Positions 50,138-63,534 of a DNA stretch of 64,000 nucleotides are shown here, piece after piece. The notes beneath the pieces were generated by a model. The model made no database searches. It saw only the letters and a program-made list of their open reading frames with translations, and was not told where the DNA came from. The translations under genes were made by a program, and so were the position numbers. Positions within the stretch are counted from its first letter, which is position 1. The number at the start of each line of letters is the position of its first letter. This stretch comes from Lysobacter arvi (GTDB taxonomy: Bacteria > Pseudomonadota > Gammaproteobacteria > Xanthomonadales > Xanthomonadaceae), in contig JARUHG010000001.1 of NCBI GenBank assembly GCA_031216755.1, positions 434,001 through 498,000 of the forward strand, written 5' to 3'.

Positions 50138-52309
50138 ATGTTGAACGTGCTGCGCCATCTGAAAAAGGAACTTTCGCGGCGCCCCGACAGTGAACACGGT
50201 CAGGCCTTCGTGCGTCTGGCGGTGCTGTCGGTCGTGCTGGTGTACATGCTCGTGCGCGGCGCGACCGGTGCGCTGCCGTCCAAGGAATACGTCAACGTCC
50301 TGAAGATGGTGGAAACCGGCTTCGTGGTCGGCGCATTCCTGATCGCATGGATCCTGTGGCGACCGGGCAAGTCGCACCTGCGCCGCATCATCGGCATGGT
50401 CTCCGACTACGGCCTGATGGCCGCGGCGATGATCCACATCGGCGAGCCGCTCGCGTGGGTGTACGTGATCCTGATGTGGGTCACCATCGGCAACGGCCTC
50501 CGGTTCGGCAACCGTTACCTCTACGGTGCGGTGGCGATGGCGTTCGCCAGCTTCGGCGCGGTCGTTACCTTCAACGAGTACTGGCTGGCCAATCGCGTGC
50601 TGGCGGTGGGCCTGCTGCTCGGACTGGTGGCCATTCCGCTTTATCTCTCGGGCCTGTTGCGTGCGCTGACCACCGCGACCGACGAGGCGCGCCGTGCGAA
50701 CGAGGCCAAGAGCCGGTTCCTGGCGAACATGAGCCACGAATTCCGCACGCCGCTCAATGGGCTGGCGGGCATGTCCGAGTTGCTCGCCACGACCAAGCTG
50801 GATAACGAGCAGCGCGAGTGCCTGAGCACGATCCAGGCCTCCACGCGCAGCTTGCTGTCGCTGGTCGAGGACGTCCTGGACATTTCCGCGATCGAAGCCG
50901 GCAAACTCAGGCTCGATCGCGTCGATTTCACCCCGCGCGAGCTGATGGAGGCCATCAGCCTGATCCTGCAACCGCAGGTACGCGCCAAACAGTTGCATTA
51001 CGAGGTGGCGATCTCGCGCGAGGTGCCCGAGGTCCTGCGCGGCGACGTGGGGCACCTGCGCCAGATCCTGATCAACCTGGCCGGGAACGCGGTGAAGTTC
51101 ACGGATGAGGGTGGGGTGCGCGTCGAGGTCGCGGTGGCCGACGCAAGCGCCGAGCGGGTGCGCCTGCGCTTCGTGGTGACCGACACCGGCATCGGCGTTC
51201 CGCCCGCGATGCGGCAGCGCCTGTTCAAGCCCTTCGAGCAGGCCGACGTGAGCCTGGCGCGCCGGTATGGCGGCACGGGCCTGGGGACCACGATCGCCAA
51301 GGGCCTCGCCGAGGGCATGGGCGGCAGCATCGGCTACGAGCCCGTGGACGGCGGCGGCAGCCGGTTCTGGGTCGAGCTTCCGTTCGAGCGCGCGCAGCTT
51401 GCGCCGGCATCGGACGAAACGTCCGGTGGCGAACCGGTGCTGTCGGAAACGGCGCCGAACGTCATCGCCTTCTCCGACCCTTTCCTGCGCCATCGCGCGC
51501 GGGTGCGCAGCCTGTCGATCATCGTCGCCGACGATCACATCGCCAACCGCATGGTGTTGCAGCGCCTGCTGCAGAAGGCGGGACATCGCGTCGTTTGCGT
51601 CGAGGGTGGCGAGGAAGTCCTGAACGCACTGGCGACATCGGACTACGACGCGGTGATCACCGACCTGCACATGCCGGACGTCAGCGGCCTGGATCTGCTG
51701 CGCCAGTTGCGCGTGATGGAGGCCGGCAGCGGCCGTCGTACGCCGGTGCTCATCCTCAGCGCGGACGTCACCCCCGAATCGATCCATGCCTGCGAGCAGG
51801 CCGGCGCGCGCGCGTTCCTTTCCAAGCCGGTGTCGACCACCCGCTTGCTGGACACGCTGGCCGACATCGCGGCTAACCAGCGCGTGACCACGACCCTGGT
51901 TGCGCCTACGAGGAGTCCGGCGGTTTCCAGCGACAGTCACTTCGATCCGTCGGTGCTCGACGAACTCGGGGCGTTGGGGATGGGGGCGGGTTTCGAGCGC
52001 GAGTTCATCGCCCAGTGCCTGATCGATGCGGACAAATGCCTGCATCAGATCGAAGCCTGCGCCCAGCGTGTGGACTGGGAACGCACCCGCGATCAGGCGC
52101 ATGCGCTCAAGGGCGTGGCGAGCAACCTGGGGCTGATCAAGTTAGCCGCGCTCAGCGGCGAGTTGATGCGCCTTCCCGACTGGCAGCTCGCGCGCGACTG
52201 GTCCTCCCATTTGACCCGCCTGCGTGAGCGCCTCGCGCAGGGCAGGGCGGCGCTCGACGCCCGCGAGCGGCAGCGTGCCGCGCGCGGCGAAGGCGAGCGC
52301 TCCCCCTGA
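50138..52309 (+). CDS. rpfC: DSF sensor hybrid histidine kinase RpfC
   Basis: The 723-residue kinase senses DSF through a multi-pass N-terminal domain (about five membrane segments, residues 22-174). HisKA has [20 protein letters not shown] with His200. The ATPase domain has [34 protein letters not shown] and [21 protein letters not shown] receiver has [12 protein letters not shown] with Asp509, and the Hpt domain has [14 protein letters not shown] with His655. The architecture is that of Xanthomonas RpfC, which phosphorylates RpfG and also binds RpfF to limit DSF synthesis. It is co-transcribed with rpfG and convergent with rpfF. Confidence 0.95.
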   Translation: MLNVLRHLKKELSRRPDSEHGQAFVRLAVLSVVLVYMLVRGATGALPSKEYVNVLKMVETGFVVGAFLIAWILWRPGKSHLRRIIGMVSDYGLMAAAMIHIGEPLAWVYVILMWVTIGNGLRFGNRYLYGAVAMAFASFGAVVTFNEYWLANRVLAVGLLLGLVAIPLYLSGLLRALTTATDEARRANEAKSRFLANMSHEFRTPLNGLAGMSELLATTKLDNEQRECLSTIQASTRSLLSLVEDVLDISAIEAGKLRLDRVDFTPRELMEAISLILQPQVRAKQLHYEVAISREVPEVLRGDVGHLRQILINLAGNAVKFTDEGGVRVEVAVADASAERVRLRFVVTDTGIGVPPAMRQRLFKPFEQADVSLARRYGGTGLGTTIAKGLAEGMGGSIGYEPVDGGGSRFWVELPFERAQLAPASDETSGGEPVLSETAPNVIAFSDPFLRHRARVRSLSIIVADDHIANRMVLQRLLQKAGHRVVCVEGGEEVLNALATSDYDAVITDLHMPDVSGLDLLRQLRVMEAGSGRRTPVLILSADVTPESIHACEQAGARAFLSKPVSTTRLLDTLADIAANQRVTTTLVAPTRSPAVSSDSHFDPSVLDELGALGMGAGFEREFIAQCLIDADKCLHQIEACAQRVDWERTRDQAHALKGVASNLGLIKLAALSGELMRLPDWQLARDWSSHLTRLRERLAQGRAALDARERQRAARGEGERSP

Positions 52310-52312
52310 TGC

Positions 52313-52332
52313 CGGGCCGCAGATTCGGCCCG
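52313..52332. terminator. Weak hairpin between convergent rpfC and rpfF
   Basis: CGGGCC (52313-52318) pairs with GGCCCG (52327-52332) across an eight-base loop, followed by TTCGTTCC. It is a modest stem without a real T tract; it may help terminate rpfGC. Confidence 0.35.
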
Positions 52333-52396
52333 TTCGTTCCCCGGATGCCGGTGTTGCCTGTCGCCAGGTACGTGCCCTGTCGTGCGCCTGCGACCG

Positions 52397-53272
52397 TCAG
52401 GCCGCCGCTTCCGTGCCCGATCGGCGTTCCTGCGCCCGCACGATGCGCTCCATGGTGCGCAGTGCCTTGTCGCCCAGCGCGAGCGCGGTGTCCACCCACA
52501 CTTCGGTGATTCCCATCAGCTCGTCGTAGCGGACCGGCTGGCCGATGCCGCGAACGGCGTTCATCGCCAGATGCGCATGCGGCGCGCGCTGCTGGCGACG
52601 GATCACGTCGTTGACCGCCGCTTCGCCTTCGCCCTTGGGAACGAGGATGTCGACGACGCCCATGCGGTGCCATTCCTCGGCCGGTGCGATCGTCCCGTCC
52701 AGGATCAGGCGCTCGGCGAGCTGCGGCGATACGCGCTTGCACAGGAACGAGTACGCGCCCATGCCCGGGAAAAGGCCGAACAGCACCTCCGGCAAGCCCA
52801 TCTCGACGCCTTCCTCGGCGACGATGGTGTGGCACGACAGCGCCAGTTCCAGGCCGCCGCCCAGCGCGTCGCCCTGGATCAGGGCGATCGTGCGAACGTC
52901 TCCGCCCAGCCCCGTGTGGAAATGGTGCACGCCTTCGACGCAGCGACGCGCATAGGCAAGCAGGTGCTCGCGGTCGTTGGCGCGGATCAGTTGCGAGAAC
53001 AGCTGCAGATCGCCGCCGAGGTTGAATGCGTGGGGTGCCGACGATGCGAGCACGACGTGGCGAAGGCGCCCGCTCTGGCGCTGGTTTTCGCGCAGCGTGA
53101 TCGAGTTGAGGAAGCTCCACATGTCGTCCATGAGTTCCGTGCGGAAGCATGGACGCGCGCCCCGGGTGTGGTCGTTGTGCATGTACATCCAGTGCGTGTC
53201 GCCCGCAGGGTCGGATTCGACGCGCAGGGTCGGGTAGGCGCGCGTGCGGTGCAGTTTCTCGATCGTGCTCAT
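52397..53272 (-). CDS. rpfF: DSF synthase RpfF (enoyl-CoA hydratase/crotonase family)
   Basis: The 291-residue enzyme makes the diffusible signal cis-11-methyl-2-dodecenoic acid or a relative from acyl-ACP by combined dehydratase and thioesterase action. The crotonase fold shows HAFNLGGDLQLFSQLI, GDALGGGLELALSCH and EEGVEMGLPEVLFGLFPGMG. Glu142 and Glu162 align with the catalytic pair Glu141/Glu161 of the Xanthomonas enzyme. MSTIEKLH at 53272 is chosen as start; the upstream frame crosses a terminator. A terminator lies between rpfB and rpfF, so rpfF probably has its own promoter in 53273-53370. Confidence 0.95.
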   Translation of the reverse strand: MSTIEKLHRTRAYPTLRVESDPAGDTHWMYMHNDHTRGARPCFRTELMDDMWSFLNSITLRENQRQSGRLRHVVLASSAPHAFNLGGDLQLFSQLIRANDREHLLAYARRCVEGVHHFHTGLGGDVRTIALIQGDALGGGLELALSCHTIVAEEGVEMGLPEVLFGLFPGMGAYSFLCKRVSPQLAERLILDGTIAPAEEWHRMGVVDILVPKGEGEAAVNDVIRRQQRAPHAHLAMNAVRGIGQPVRYDELMGITEVWVDTALALGDKALRTMERIVRAQERRSGTEAAA

Positions 53273-53376
53273 GTTGCGGTCCTCGGCATAGCCGCCCGCA
53301 GGCAGGGTGTGGGCAGCGAGCGGCAGGGGAGTTTGCCCACGGGGCGATGCTACACCGCGAAATATCCACATAAGAA

Positions 53377-53404
53377 AAAGCCCCTCCGCGCGGGGAGGGG
53401 CTTT
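53377..53404 (-). terminator. Terminator after rpfB
   Basis: On the minus strand AAAGCCCCTCC (53404-53394), a six-base loop and GGAGGGGCTTT (53387-53377) form an 11-bp stem followed by TTCTTA. It lies 33 bases after the rpfB stop, separating it from rpfF. Confidence 0.85.
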
Positions 53405-53436
53405 CATGAAGCGTCCGACAGACGGGCAGGCAGCGT

Positions 53437-55116
53437 TCAGTGTGGCGCCGGCGCGTCCCGCAACTCGCGACGCAGGATCTTGCCCACGTTGGTTTTCGGC
53501 AGTTCGGTGCGGAATTCGACGTAGCGCGGATGCTTGTAGCCGGTGAGGTTCTCGCGCGCGTGCGCCTTGACCTGCTCGGCGGTGAGCGACGGGTCCTTCT
53601 TCACGATGACCACCTTGACCGCCTCGCCGGACTTCTCGTCGGGCACGCCGACCGCGGCGACTTCGAGTACGCCCGGCATCATCGCGATGACGTCCTCCAC
53701 CTCGTTCGGGTACACGTTGAAGCCGGACACCAGGATCATGTCCTTCTTGCGGTCGACGATATAGAAGAAGCCCTTCTCGTCCATGCGCGCCATGTCACCG
53801 GTATGCAGCCAGCCGTCGGCGTCGATCGCGGCGGCGGTTTCCTCCGGACGCTTCCAGTACCCCTTCATGATCTGCGGGCCGCGGATGCACAGCTCGCCGA
53901 CCTCGCCTTGCGGCAACGGGTTGCCGCTCTCGTCCTTGACGCAGGCATCGGTGGAGGAGATCGGCAGGCCGATGGAGCCGTTGTAGTCGGCCAGGTCCAT
54001 CGGATTGATGCACGCCGCCGGGGCCGACTCGGTCAGCCCGTAGGCTTCCACCAGCGTCACGCCGGTGACCTGCTTCCAGCGCTCGGCCACGGAGCGCTGC
54101 ACGGCCATGCCGCCGCCGAGGGTCAGGTGGAGCCCGGAGAAATCGACCTCGCTGAAGCCCGGCGTGTTGAGCAGCCCGTTGAACAGCGTGTTGACGCCGG
54201 TAATGGCGGTGAAGCGCACGCCCTTGAGCTCCTTGACGAAGCCCTTCATGTCGCGCGGGTTGGTGATCATGTGGTTCAGGCCGCCGAACTTCATGAAGAC
54301 CAGTCCGTTCGCCGTCAGCGCGAAGATGTGGTACAGCGGCAGCGCGGTGATGATGATTTCCTCGCCCATGCGCACGTTCGTGCCGACCCATGCCGCCGCC
54401 TGCTGCATGTTGGCGACCATGTTGCGATGGGTGAGCATCGCGCCCTTCGCCACGCCGGTGGTGCCGCCGGTGTACTGCAGGAACGCGATGTCGCCGGGCT
54501 CGATGTCCACCGTCGGAAGCGCGTGCCGCTGGCCGAGCGCCAGCGCGTCGCGGAAGCGGATGGCACCCGGCAAGTCGTAGTCCGGCACCATCTTCTTGAT
54601 GTACTTCAGGACGAAGTTGACGATCGAACCCTTCGGGAAGCCGAGCATGTCGCCCAGCGCCGTGGTGATGACCTGCTTGATCTGCGTGTCGCCGATCACT
54701 TCCTGCACGGTGTGCGCGAAGTTGTCGAGCACGAGGATCGCGCTCGCGCCCGAATCCACCAGCTGGTGCCTCAGTTCGCGCGCGGTGTACATCGGATTGG
54801 TGTTGACCACCGTGAGGCCCGCACGCAGCACGCCGAAGGTGGCGATGGGGTACTGCAGGCAGTTGGGCATCATGATCGCGACGCGATCGCCCTTCTTGAG
54901 TTTCAGCTCGCCCAGCAGGTACGCGGCGAACTGCGCGCTGAGCTGGTCGATTTCGGCATAGGTGAGGGTCTTGCCGAGGTTGGCGAACGCGGGGCGGTCG
55001 CGGTAATTCTCGATGGCGCTTTCCAGCACGGCGACCACGGACGGGAATTCATCCACGTCGATCTGCGCCGGAACCCGCTCGGGGTACTGTGCCAACCACG
55101 GACGTTCGAAACTCAT
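53437..55116 (-). CDS. rpfB: Long-chain fatty-acid-CoA ligase RpfB (FadD family)
   Basis: The 559-residue AMP-forming ligase activates fatty acids and in Xanthomonas is linked to DSF turnover. Motifs include the P-loop YTGGTTGVAKGAMLTHRNMV, VEAYGLTESAPAACINPMDL (A4/A5), DGWLHTGDMARMDEKGFFYI (A7) and VDRKKDMILVSGFNVYPNEV (A8/FACS signature), with the catalytic lysine region PKTNVGKILRRELRD at the end. MSFERPWLAQYPERVPAQID at 55116 is the usual start. It lies upstream of rpfF in the same direction, the order known from Xanthomonas. Confidence 0.94.
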   Translation of the reverse strand: MSFERPWLAQYPERVPAQIDVDEFPSVVAVLESAIENYRDRPAFANLGKTLTYAEIDQLSAQFAAYLLGELKLKKGDRVAIMMPNCLQYPIATFGVLRAGLTVVNTNPMYTARELRHQLVDSGASAILVLDNFAHTVQEVIGDTQIKQVITTALGDMLGFPKGSIVNFVLKYIKKMVPDYDLPGAIRFRDALALGQRHALPTVDIEPGDIAFLQYTGGTTGVAKGAMLTHRNMVANMQQAAAWVGTNVRMGEEIIITALPLYHIFALTANGLVFMKFGGLNHMITNPRDMKGFVKELKGVRFTAITGVNTLFNGLLNTPGFSEVDFSGLHLTLGGGMAVQRSVAERWKQVTGVTLVEAYGLTESAPAACINPMDLADYNGSIGLPISSTDACVKDESGNPLPQGEVGELCIRGPQIMKGYWKRPEETAAAIDADGWLHTGDMARMDEKGFFYIVDRKKDMILVSGFNVYPNEVEDVIAMMPGVLEVAAVGVPDEKSGEAVKVVIVKKDPSLTAEQVKAHARENLTGYKHPRYVEFRTELPKTNVGKILRRELRDAPAPH

Positions 55117-55295
55117 CGCGATCCCCTCTCCATCGCTGTTGATCAGGCCCATCGGTCGCATTCCATGGATGCTCCACCGTACGGTTCCGGGGGATTGGAG
55201 CATGGGGCGAGAGGACTGGCAAGGCGCGCTGCGGCGCGATTTCGGCGCAAACGATCCGTGGCAGGATGAGGCGATCGCGTGTGCGAAGGGGAACG

Positions 55296-55742
55296 ATGGG
55301 AATGTGGAAGGGACCGTTTTCAGCCGCCCTCGCGGCAGCGTGCCTGATGCTGGCGATGCTCGGGTGCAGCCGCCCGGCGCCAGAGCAAAGGCTGCGCGAC
55401 TCGATGGGCGAACTGCAGGCGGCCATCGAGAAGAAGGATGCGGCGGCGCTGGAGGACTTGCTGGCCGAGGATTTCGTCGGGCCCAATGGACTGGACCGCG
55501 ATGGCGCGCGGCGCATGGCGCAGCTGATGTTCCTCCGGCACGGGGAGATCGGCGCGAACGTCGGTCCCGTGACCGTCGATCTTCGGCCGGGGCATGCGAC
55601 GGCGACGTTCAACGTCGCATTGACCGGGCGTTCCGGCCAGCTGTTGCCCGAGGCTGCCCGCCTGTACGACGTCACCACCGGCTGGCGCGAAGTCGACGGC
55701 GAATGGCGGATGACGAGCGTGGAGTGGGAGGGCCGGCTTTAG
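55296..55742 (+). CDS. NTF2/SnoaL-like lipoprotein
   Basis: The 148-residue protein has a lipoprotein signal ending in the lipobox LAMLGC. The mature part has RLRDSMGELQAAIEKKDAAA, LEDLLAEDFVGPNGLDRDGA and a closing WREVDGEWRMTSVEWEG, the curved-sheet pattern of the NTF2/SnoaL-like fold. Ligand and function are unknown. AAGGGGAACG precedes ATG 55296. It lies between rpfB (divergent) and acnA (convergent). Confidence 0.7.
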   Translation: MGMWKGPFSAALAAACLMLAMLGCSRPAPEQRLRDSMGELQAAIEKKDAAALEDLLAEDFVGPNGLDRDGARRMAQLMFLRHGEIGANVGPVTVDLRPGHATATFNVALTGRSGQLLPEAARLYDVTTGWREVDGEWRMTSVEWEGRL

Positions 55743-56094
55743 TAACCCCGCCCGTCGCGGCGTCGATGACCTGATTGCGGTTTGCAGACTGCAATAGCAT
55801 CCGCGACGCCATCGCCTGTCGCAGCCCGGGTCGAAGGGCACTCGGGGTCTGTCACGCGCAACCTGGGTGCGCGTCGCTTACCCGGGCTACAGCGGCGGCG
55901 CACCCGCCGCCGCGCGAGCGGCGGGCGGGCTTCCGCCGTTCCGGAGTTACAACGCCTTCTTCGCCGTGAGCTGGCGCAGCACGTAATGCAGGATGCCGCC
56001 GTGGTGGGTGAAGAAGGACGCTTGCGCGGCATTGCCGCGCGTCCTTCTGAACGCCCGCCGCGCGAGCGGCGGGCGGGCTTCCGCCGTTCCGGGG
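55743..56094. other. 352-base region holding a relic of the acnA 3' end
   Basis: No complete gene is present. The right part carries a second copy of the last codons and trailing hairpin of acnA (see the repeat). The left part (55743-55900) shows nothing recognisable. Confidence 0.7.
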
Positions 56095-58860
<2,766 letters not shown>

Positions 58861-59012
58861 GGGGCCTCCTGGCGGCTGGGCGAATGGCGAGTCTGGCTCG
58901 GAGAGGGGCGATGAAGACCGTCGATTATCCGCTGCTCGTGTTAAGCCGCCGACCGGACGATGGTCTTACTGCTGAACAGGCCCCCATTGTGCGCTTGCCA
59001 GGCCATGCGCGT

Positions 59013-59052
59013 TTGAGTATGGGCGGAAAGGTATGTATCATTCGTGCATACC
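59013..59052 (+). promoter_or_regulatory. Promoter and likely operator of the vapBC-like pair
   Basis: TTGAGT (59013-59018), 17 bases, TATCAT (59036-59041) form a good sigma-70 promoter. The inverted repeat GGTATG-n11-CATACC (59030-59052) overlaps the -10, the place where toxin-antitoxin complexes usually bind to repress their own operon. Confidence 0.6.
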
Positions 59053-59092
59053 GAAGCCGTCGGTACGCAACCATCAAGCCGGGAGGTGGACC

Positions 59093-59338
59093 GTGGAAGC
59101 CATCGTGGCCGAACGTGGCCAGATCACGCTGCCGAAGGCGGTGCGCGACGCGCTCGGCCTGACCAAGGGCACCCATCTCAAGGTGGAGCTCGAAGGCGGG
59201 CGCATCATCCTGCGCAAGAACGTCGACGACGCGATCTCGCGCGCCCGCGGCCGGTTCAAGCTGCCCGAAGGCGTGACCACCGACGACGTCATGCGCGAGC
59301 TGCGCGGTCGCGCCCCGGGCGATCCGGTGGACGTCTGA
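59093..59338 (+). CDS. AbrB/MazE-type antitoxin (VapB-like)
   Basis: The 81-residue protein starts at GTG 59093, six bases after a strong GGGAGG site; the in-frame ATG at 59033 lies inside the promoter and is rejected. VEAIVAERGQITLPKAVRDA then LGLTKGTHLKVELEGGRIIL is a swapped-hairpin AbrB domain. The C-terminal half (FKLPEGVTTDDVMRELRGR) would wrap the toxin. The PIN-domain toxin begins four bases after its stop. Confidence 0.88.
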   Translation: MEAIVAERGQITLPKAVRDALGLTKGTHLKVELEGGRIILRKNVDDAISRARGRFKLPEGVTTDDVMRELRGRAPGDPVDV

Positions 59339-59342
59339 CGGC

Positions 59343-59810
59343 ATGAGCGCCCCGGCCGGAAACATCATCGCGATCGACACGTCCGTGCTGATCGACCTGC
59401 TCGGCGAAGACGCCGGCATGGCCGACGCCGCGGAGCAGTGCGTGCGCGACGCGCTGGCGCAGGGGCCGGTGGTGCTCTGCGACGTGGTGGTGAGCGAGAT
59501 CACCGCCGGTCTGGGCCACGGGACGGACATCATGGACGTCGTCGAGGAGATGGGGATGCGCTACCTCCCCGTGGAGCGCCGTTCGGCGATCCGCGCGGGC
59601 GAGATGCAGCGCCGCTTCAACCAGCGTCGGCGTGCCGCGGGGCAGGGCGGTGCGTTCTCGCCGCGAACCGTCCCGGACTTCATCGTCGGCGCGCACGCCC
59701 TGTTGCAGTGCGCCGGCCTCATCACCCGAGACGCCAGCTTTTTCCGCGACTACTTCAAGGGCCTGAAGATCATCGTGCCCAAGACGTCGCCGGGCGCGCC
59801 GGCCGCATAA
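59343..59810 (+). CDS. PIN-domain ribonuclease toxin (VapC-like)
   Basis: The 155-residue protein has the PIN acidic residues: Asp12 in [16 protein letters not shown], Glu in [10 protein letters not shown], Asp in [14 protein letters not shown] and Asp in [14 protein letters not shown]. The final [10 protein letters not shown] is a family ending. VapC toxins cut specific RNAs when not bound by antitoxin. With the upstream AbrB-type gene it forms an intact-looking type II module between the two aconitase genes. Confidence 0.9.
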   Translation: MSAPAGNIIAIDTSVLIDLLGEDAGMADAAEQCVRDALAQGPVVLCDVVVSEITAGLGHGTDIMDVVEEMGMRYLPVERRSAIRAGEMQRRFNQRRRAAGQGGAFSPRTVPDFIVGAHALLQCAGLITRDASFFRDYFKGLKIIVPKTSPGAPAA

Positions 59811-59847
59811 CGAAACACTCGAAACCGAGCTTTTCCTGGAGACCCCC

Positions 59848-62433
59848 ATGTTGGAAGCCTACCGCCACCACGTTGCCGAGCGCGCCGCGCTGGGCATCCC
59901 GCCGCTGCCGCTGACCGCGCAGCAGACCGCCGAGGTCATCGAACTGCTCAAGGCGCCGCCGGCCGGTGAAGAGAGTTTCCTGCTCGACCTGATCACGAAC
60001 CGCGTGCCGGCCGGCGTCGACGATGCCGCCAAGGTCAAGGCCTCGTACCTGGCCGCCGTCGCGTTCGGCACCGAGAAGAACGCGCTGATCTCCCGCGCCC
60101 GCGCCACCGAACTGCTGGGCACGATGCTCGGCGGCTACAACATCCATCCGCTGGTCGAACTGCTGGACGACGCCGAAGTCGGCACCGTCGCCGCGAACGC
60201 GCTCAAGCACACGCTGCTGATGTTCGATGCGTTCCACGACGTGCAGGAAAAGGCCGAGCAGGGCAATGCGAACGCGAAGGCCGTGCTGCAGAGCTGGGCC
60301 GACGCCGAGTGGTTCACCAGCCGTCCGGAAGTGCCGCAGTCGCTGACCGTCACCGTCTTCAAGGTGACCGGCGAAACCAATACCGACGATCTCTCGCCGG
60401 CGCCGGACGCGACCACGCGCCCGGACATCCCGCTGCACGCGCTGGCCATGCTCAAGAACAAGCGCGACGGCATCGAGCCGGAAGAAGACGGCAAGCGCGG
60501 CCCGGTCGCGTTCATCGAATCGCTGAAGGCCAAGGGTCACTTGGTCGCCTACGTGGGCGACGTCGTCGGCACGGGTTCCAGCCGCAAGTCCGCCACCAAC
60601 TCGGTGCTGTGGTTCACCGGCGAAGACATTCCGTACATCCCGAACAAGCGCTTCGGCGGCGTGTGCCTGGGGAGCAAGATCGCCCCGATCTTCTACAACA
60701 CGATGGAAGACGCCGGCGCGCTGCCGATCGAACTGGACGTGTCGCAGATGCACATGGGCGACGTGGTCGAGCTGCGTCCGTACGAAGGCAAGGCGCTGAA
60801 GAACGGCGAGGTGATCGCGGAGTTCTCGGTGAAGTCGGACGTGCTGTTCGACGAAGTGCGCGCCGGCGGCCGCATCCCGCTGATCGTCGGTCGCGGCCTC
60901 ACCGCCAAGGCGCGCGAAGCGCTGGGCCTGCCGCCCTCGACGCTGTTCCGCCTGCCGCAGAACCCCGCCGATACCGGCAAGGGCTACTCGCTGGCGCAGA
61001 AGATGGTCGGTCGCGCCTGCGGCCTGCCGGAAGGCAAGGGCATCCGTCCGGGCACGTACTGCGAGCCGAAGATGACGTCGGTGGGTTCGCAGGACACCAC
61101 CGGCCCGATGACGCGCGACGAGCTGAAGGACCTGGCCTGCCTGGGCTTCTCGGCCGACCTGGTCATGCAGTCGTTCTGCCACACCGCCGCCTACCCGAAG
61201 CCGGTGGACGTCAAGACGCACCACGAGCTCCCGGCCTTCATCAGCAATCGTGGCGGCATCGCGCTGCGCCCCGGCGACGGCGTCATCCATAGCTGGCTCA
61301 ACCGCATGCTGCTGCCCGACACCGTCGGCACCGGCGGCGACTCGCACACGCGCTTCCCGGTGGGCATTTCGTTCCCGGCGGGTTCGGGTCTGGTCGCGTT
61401 CGCCGCCGCCACGGGCGTGATGCCCCTGGACATGCCCGAATCGGTCCTGGTGCGCTTCAAGGGTGAAATGCAGCCCGGCGTCACGCTGCGCGACCTGGTC
61501 AACGCGATTCCGCTGGCCGCGATCAAGCAGGGGCTGCTGACGGTCGCCAAGCAGGGCAAGAAGAACATCTTCTCCGGTCGCATCCTCGAGATCGAAGGCC
61601 TGCCGCACCTGAAGGTCGAACAGGCGTTCGAACTCTCCGACGCCTCGGCCGAGCGCTCCGCCGCCGGCTGCACGGTCAAGCTCGACAAGGCGCCGATCAT
61701 CGAATACCTCACCAGCAACATCACGCTGCTGAAGTGGATGATCGCCGAGGGCTACGCAGATGCGCGTTCGCTCGCCCGTCGCATCAAGGCGATGGAAGCG
61801 TGGCTGGCCAACCCGCAACTGCTGGAAGGCGACGCCGATGCGGAGTACGCCGCGGTCATCGAGATCGATTTGAACCAGATCGTCGAGCCGATCGTGGCCT
61901 GCCCGAACGATCCGGACGACGTGAAGACGTTGTCCGACGTCGCCGGCGCCACGATCGACGAGGTCTTCATCGGGTCGTGCATGACCAACATCGGCCACTT
62001 CCGCGCCGCCGCGAAGCTGCTGGAAGGCAAGCGCGACATCCCGACCCGCCTGTGGGTCGCGCCGCCGACCAAGATGGACGCGTCCGAGCTGACCAAGGAA
62101 GGCCACTACGGCACCTTCGGCACCGCCGGTGCGCGCATGGAAATGCCGGGCTGCTCGCTGTGCATGGGCAACCAGGCGCAGGCGCGCGAGGGCGCGACGG
62201 TGTTCTCCACCTCCACCCGCAACTTCCCGAACCGCCTGGGCCGCAACACCAACGTGTACCTGGGTTCGGCGGAACTGGCCGCCATCTGCTCGCGTCTGGG
62301 CCGCATTCCGACTCGCGAGGAGTACATGGCCGACATCGGCGTGATCAACGCCAAGGGCGCGGAGATCTACCGCTACATGAACTTCGACCAGATCGAGGAC
62401 TACCGCCAGGTGGCGGAGACGGTCGCGGCCTGA
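59848..62433 (+). CDS. acnB: Bifunctional aconitate hydratase 2 / 2-methylisocitrate dehydratase AcnB
   Basis: The 861-residue TCA-cycle enzyme opens with the AcnB-specific HEAT-like domain ([20 protein letters not shown]). The catalytic part has [60 protein letters not shown] and the cluster cysteines in [20 protein letters not shown] and [20 protein letters not shown]. Length is as in E. coli (865). GGAGACCCCC precedes the ATG. It follows the vapBC-like pair by 37 bases and is adjacent to but not in the same transcript direction as acnA. Confidence 0.98.
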   Translation: MLEAYRHHVAERAALGIPPLPLTAQQTAEVIELLKAPPAGEESFLLDLITNRVPAGVDDAAKVKASYLAAVAFGTEKNALISRARATELLGTMLGGYNIHPLVELLDDAEVGTVAANALKHTLLMFDAFHDVQEKAEQGNANAKAVLQSWADAEWFTSRPEVPQSLTVTVFKVTGETNTDDLSPAPDATTRPDIPLHALAMLKNKRDGIEPEEDGKRGPVAFIESLKAKGHLVAYVGDVVGTGSSRKSATNSVLWFTGEDIPYIPNKRFGGVCLGSKIAPIFYNTMEDAGALPIELDVSQMHMGDVVELRPYEGKALKNGEVIAEFSVKSDVLFDEVRAGGRIPLIVGRGLTAKAREALGLPPSTLFRLPQNPADTGKGYSLAQKMVGRACGLPEGKGIRPGTYCEPKMTSVGSQDTTGPMTRDELKDLACLGFSADLVMQSFCHTAAYPKPVDVKTHHELPAFISNRGGIALRPGDGVIHSWLNRMLLPDTVGTGGDSHTRFPVGISFPAGSGLVAFAAATGVMPLDMPESVLVRFKGEMQPGVTLRDLVNAIPLAAIKQGLLTVAKQGKKNIFSGRILEIEGLPHLKVEQAFELSDASAERSAAGCTVKLDKAPIIEYLTSNITLLKWMIAEGYADARSLARRIKAMEAWLANPQLLEGDADAEYAAVIEIDLNQIVEPIVACPNDPDDVKTLSDVAGATIDEVFIGSCMTNIGHFRAAAKLLEGKRDIPTRLWVAPPTKMDASELTKEGHYGTFGTAGARMEMPGCSLCMGNQAQAREGATVFSTSTRNFPNRLGRNTNVYLGSAELAAICSRLGRIPTREEYMADIGVINAKGAEIYRYMNFDQIEDYRQVAETVAA

Positions 62434-62452
62434 CCGCCCCGCGCCTGCTTCG

Positions 62453-62480
62453 AAAACCCCGGCTTCGGCCGGGGTTTTTT
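62453..62480 (+). terminator. Terminator after acnB with UUCG tetraloop
   Basis: AAAACCCCGGC (62453-62463), loop TTCG and GCCGGGGTTTT (62468-62478) form an 11-bp stem ending in TTTTTT. It is a textbook intrinsic terminator. Confidence 0.93.
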
Positions 62481-62776
62481 GTTGACGCGTCGGAACACAT
62501 GCCGGGCAGACTGGCCGTTCTCCTGCGTGGCCCGGTCGCGGTCCGTTCCGGGCTCGGAACGCAGCGCGGCGCAATCAGCCCGAATCCCGGCCTTCACGGG
62601 ACGCACGTGAGTGCGGACGTCAGCGCGAACGGCATCGCCCACCCACCTGCGCTCTGCGTCGCAAACCGCGAACAAATCGCGCGTTCTGGCCGCCCGCTCG
62701 AATCCACTGCGTGACAACAGTCAAGGACTTGCGTCCTGTGCCGCTATCTCATAGGCGGCACGCAGGGGGAAGCGAC

Positions 62777-62896
62777 ATGAAGACGGACAAGCCGGCCCGG
62801 TCCGACCGGGTGGAGCAGGCGATGCGCTGGACGATACTCGCGGCATTGGGGGCCGCGGTCTGGTGGGCAGTGGCAGTGGGACCGATCGCGGGTTGA
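62777..62896 (+). CDS. Possible small membrane protein (39 residues)
   Basis: MKTDKPARSDRVEQAMRWTI followed by LAALGAAVWWAVAVGPIAG and a stop forms a single-pass protein with a charged N-terminus. GGGGGAAGCGAC precedes the ATG, a good ribosome binding site. Being so short it is only a candidate. Confidence 0.45.
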   Translation: MKTDKPARSDRVEQAMRWTILAALGAAVWWAVAVGPIAG

Positions 62897-62913
62897 CCGC
62901 GGCCGCTGCCGCG

Positions 62914-63534
62914 TCAGCGTTCCAGATGGTCGCGAACGGCGGCCAGCAGGTCGCGGCGACGCAGCAGGAAATCCCACAGGCTGCCGCCGCACTGGCGCCA
63001 CAACACGGCCGAACGGACGGCCGCGAGCAGGATCGCGCGCACTTCCGACACCACCGTCGCCTGGCCCAGGTAATGCGGGTTGCCCTGCACGAGCACGCGC
63101 GGGCGCAGGTGGCTGAGCGTTTCGGCGTACAGCGCGCCCAGCGCGGCCATCACGTCCGGATGCGTGCTCCCGAGCCGCTCGGCGTTGCCGGACTGCGCGC
63201 GAATGCCCGACTGCACGCGTCGGCCCATGTCGTCGTCGCGCACGAAGCGGCGCTCCAGCTGCATCACCGCCAGGACGAGGCGGGGAAGCTGCTCGTCGCG
63301 CTGCGAACTGCCGAAGTAATCGCGCAACAACGTGAGGCCCGGCCGCAATGCCTCCACATCGCCGTAGACGGCGGACGGCGAGGGCGCGTCGATGCGGAAC
63401 ACCGAATCCATCGCGGTAGCGAGGATGGCGGCGTTGGCCTGTCCGGTGTCCGCGACGCGGCGCACCTGGGCCAGCGCCTGCACGAGGCCGGCGAGGGCGA
63501 GGACGCGCGTGGACATCGACGTGTTCTGGGTCAT
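62914..63534 (-). CDS. hflD: High-frequency lysogenization protein HflD homologue
   Basis: The 206-residue peripheral membrane protein belongs to the HflD (YcfC) family, always linked to mnm[41 protein letters not shown] and [18 protein letters not shown] are conserved, and the C-terminus ends [20 protein letters not shown] then [12 protein letters not shown]. In E. coli it modulates phage lambda lysogeny by binding CII. Its ATG overlaps the mnmA stop (ATGA at 63534-63531), showing coupling. Confidence 0.93.
   Translation of the reverse strand: MTQNTSMSTRVLALAGLVQALAQVRRVADTGQANAAILATAMDSVFRIDAPSPSAVYGDVEALRPGLTLLRDYFGSSQRDEQLPRLVLAVMQLERRFVRDDDMGRRVQSGIRAQSGNAERLGSTHPDVMAALGALYAETLSHLRPRVLVQGNPHYLGQATVVSEVRAILLAAVRSAVLWRQCGGSLWDFLLRRRDLLAAVRDHLER

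Noticed and set aside
55907-56094. A separate small gene between the lipoprotein and acnA
   Set aside because: The readable peptide is only a copy of the acnA C-terminus with no start or body.
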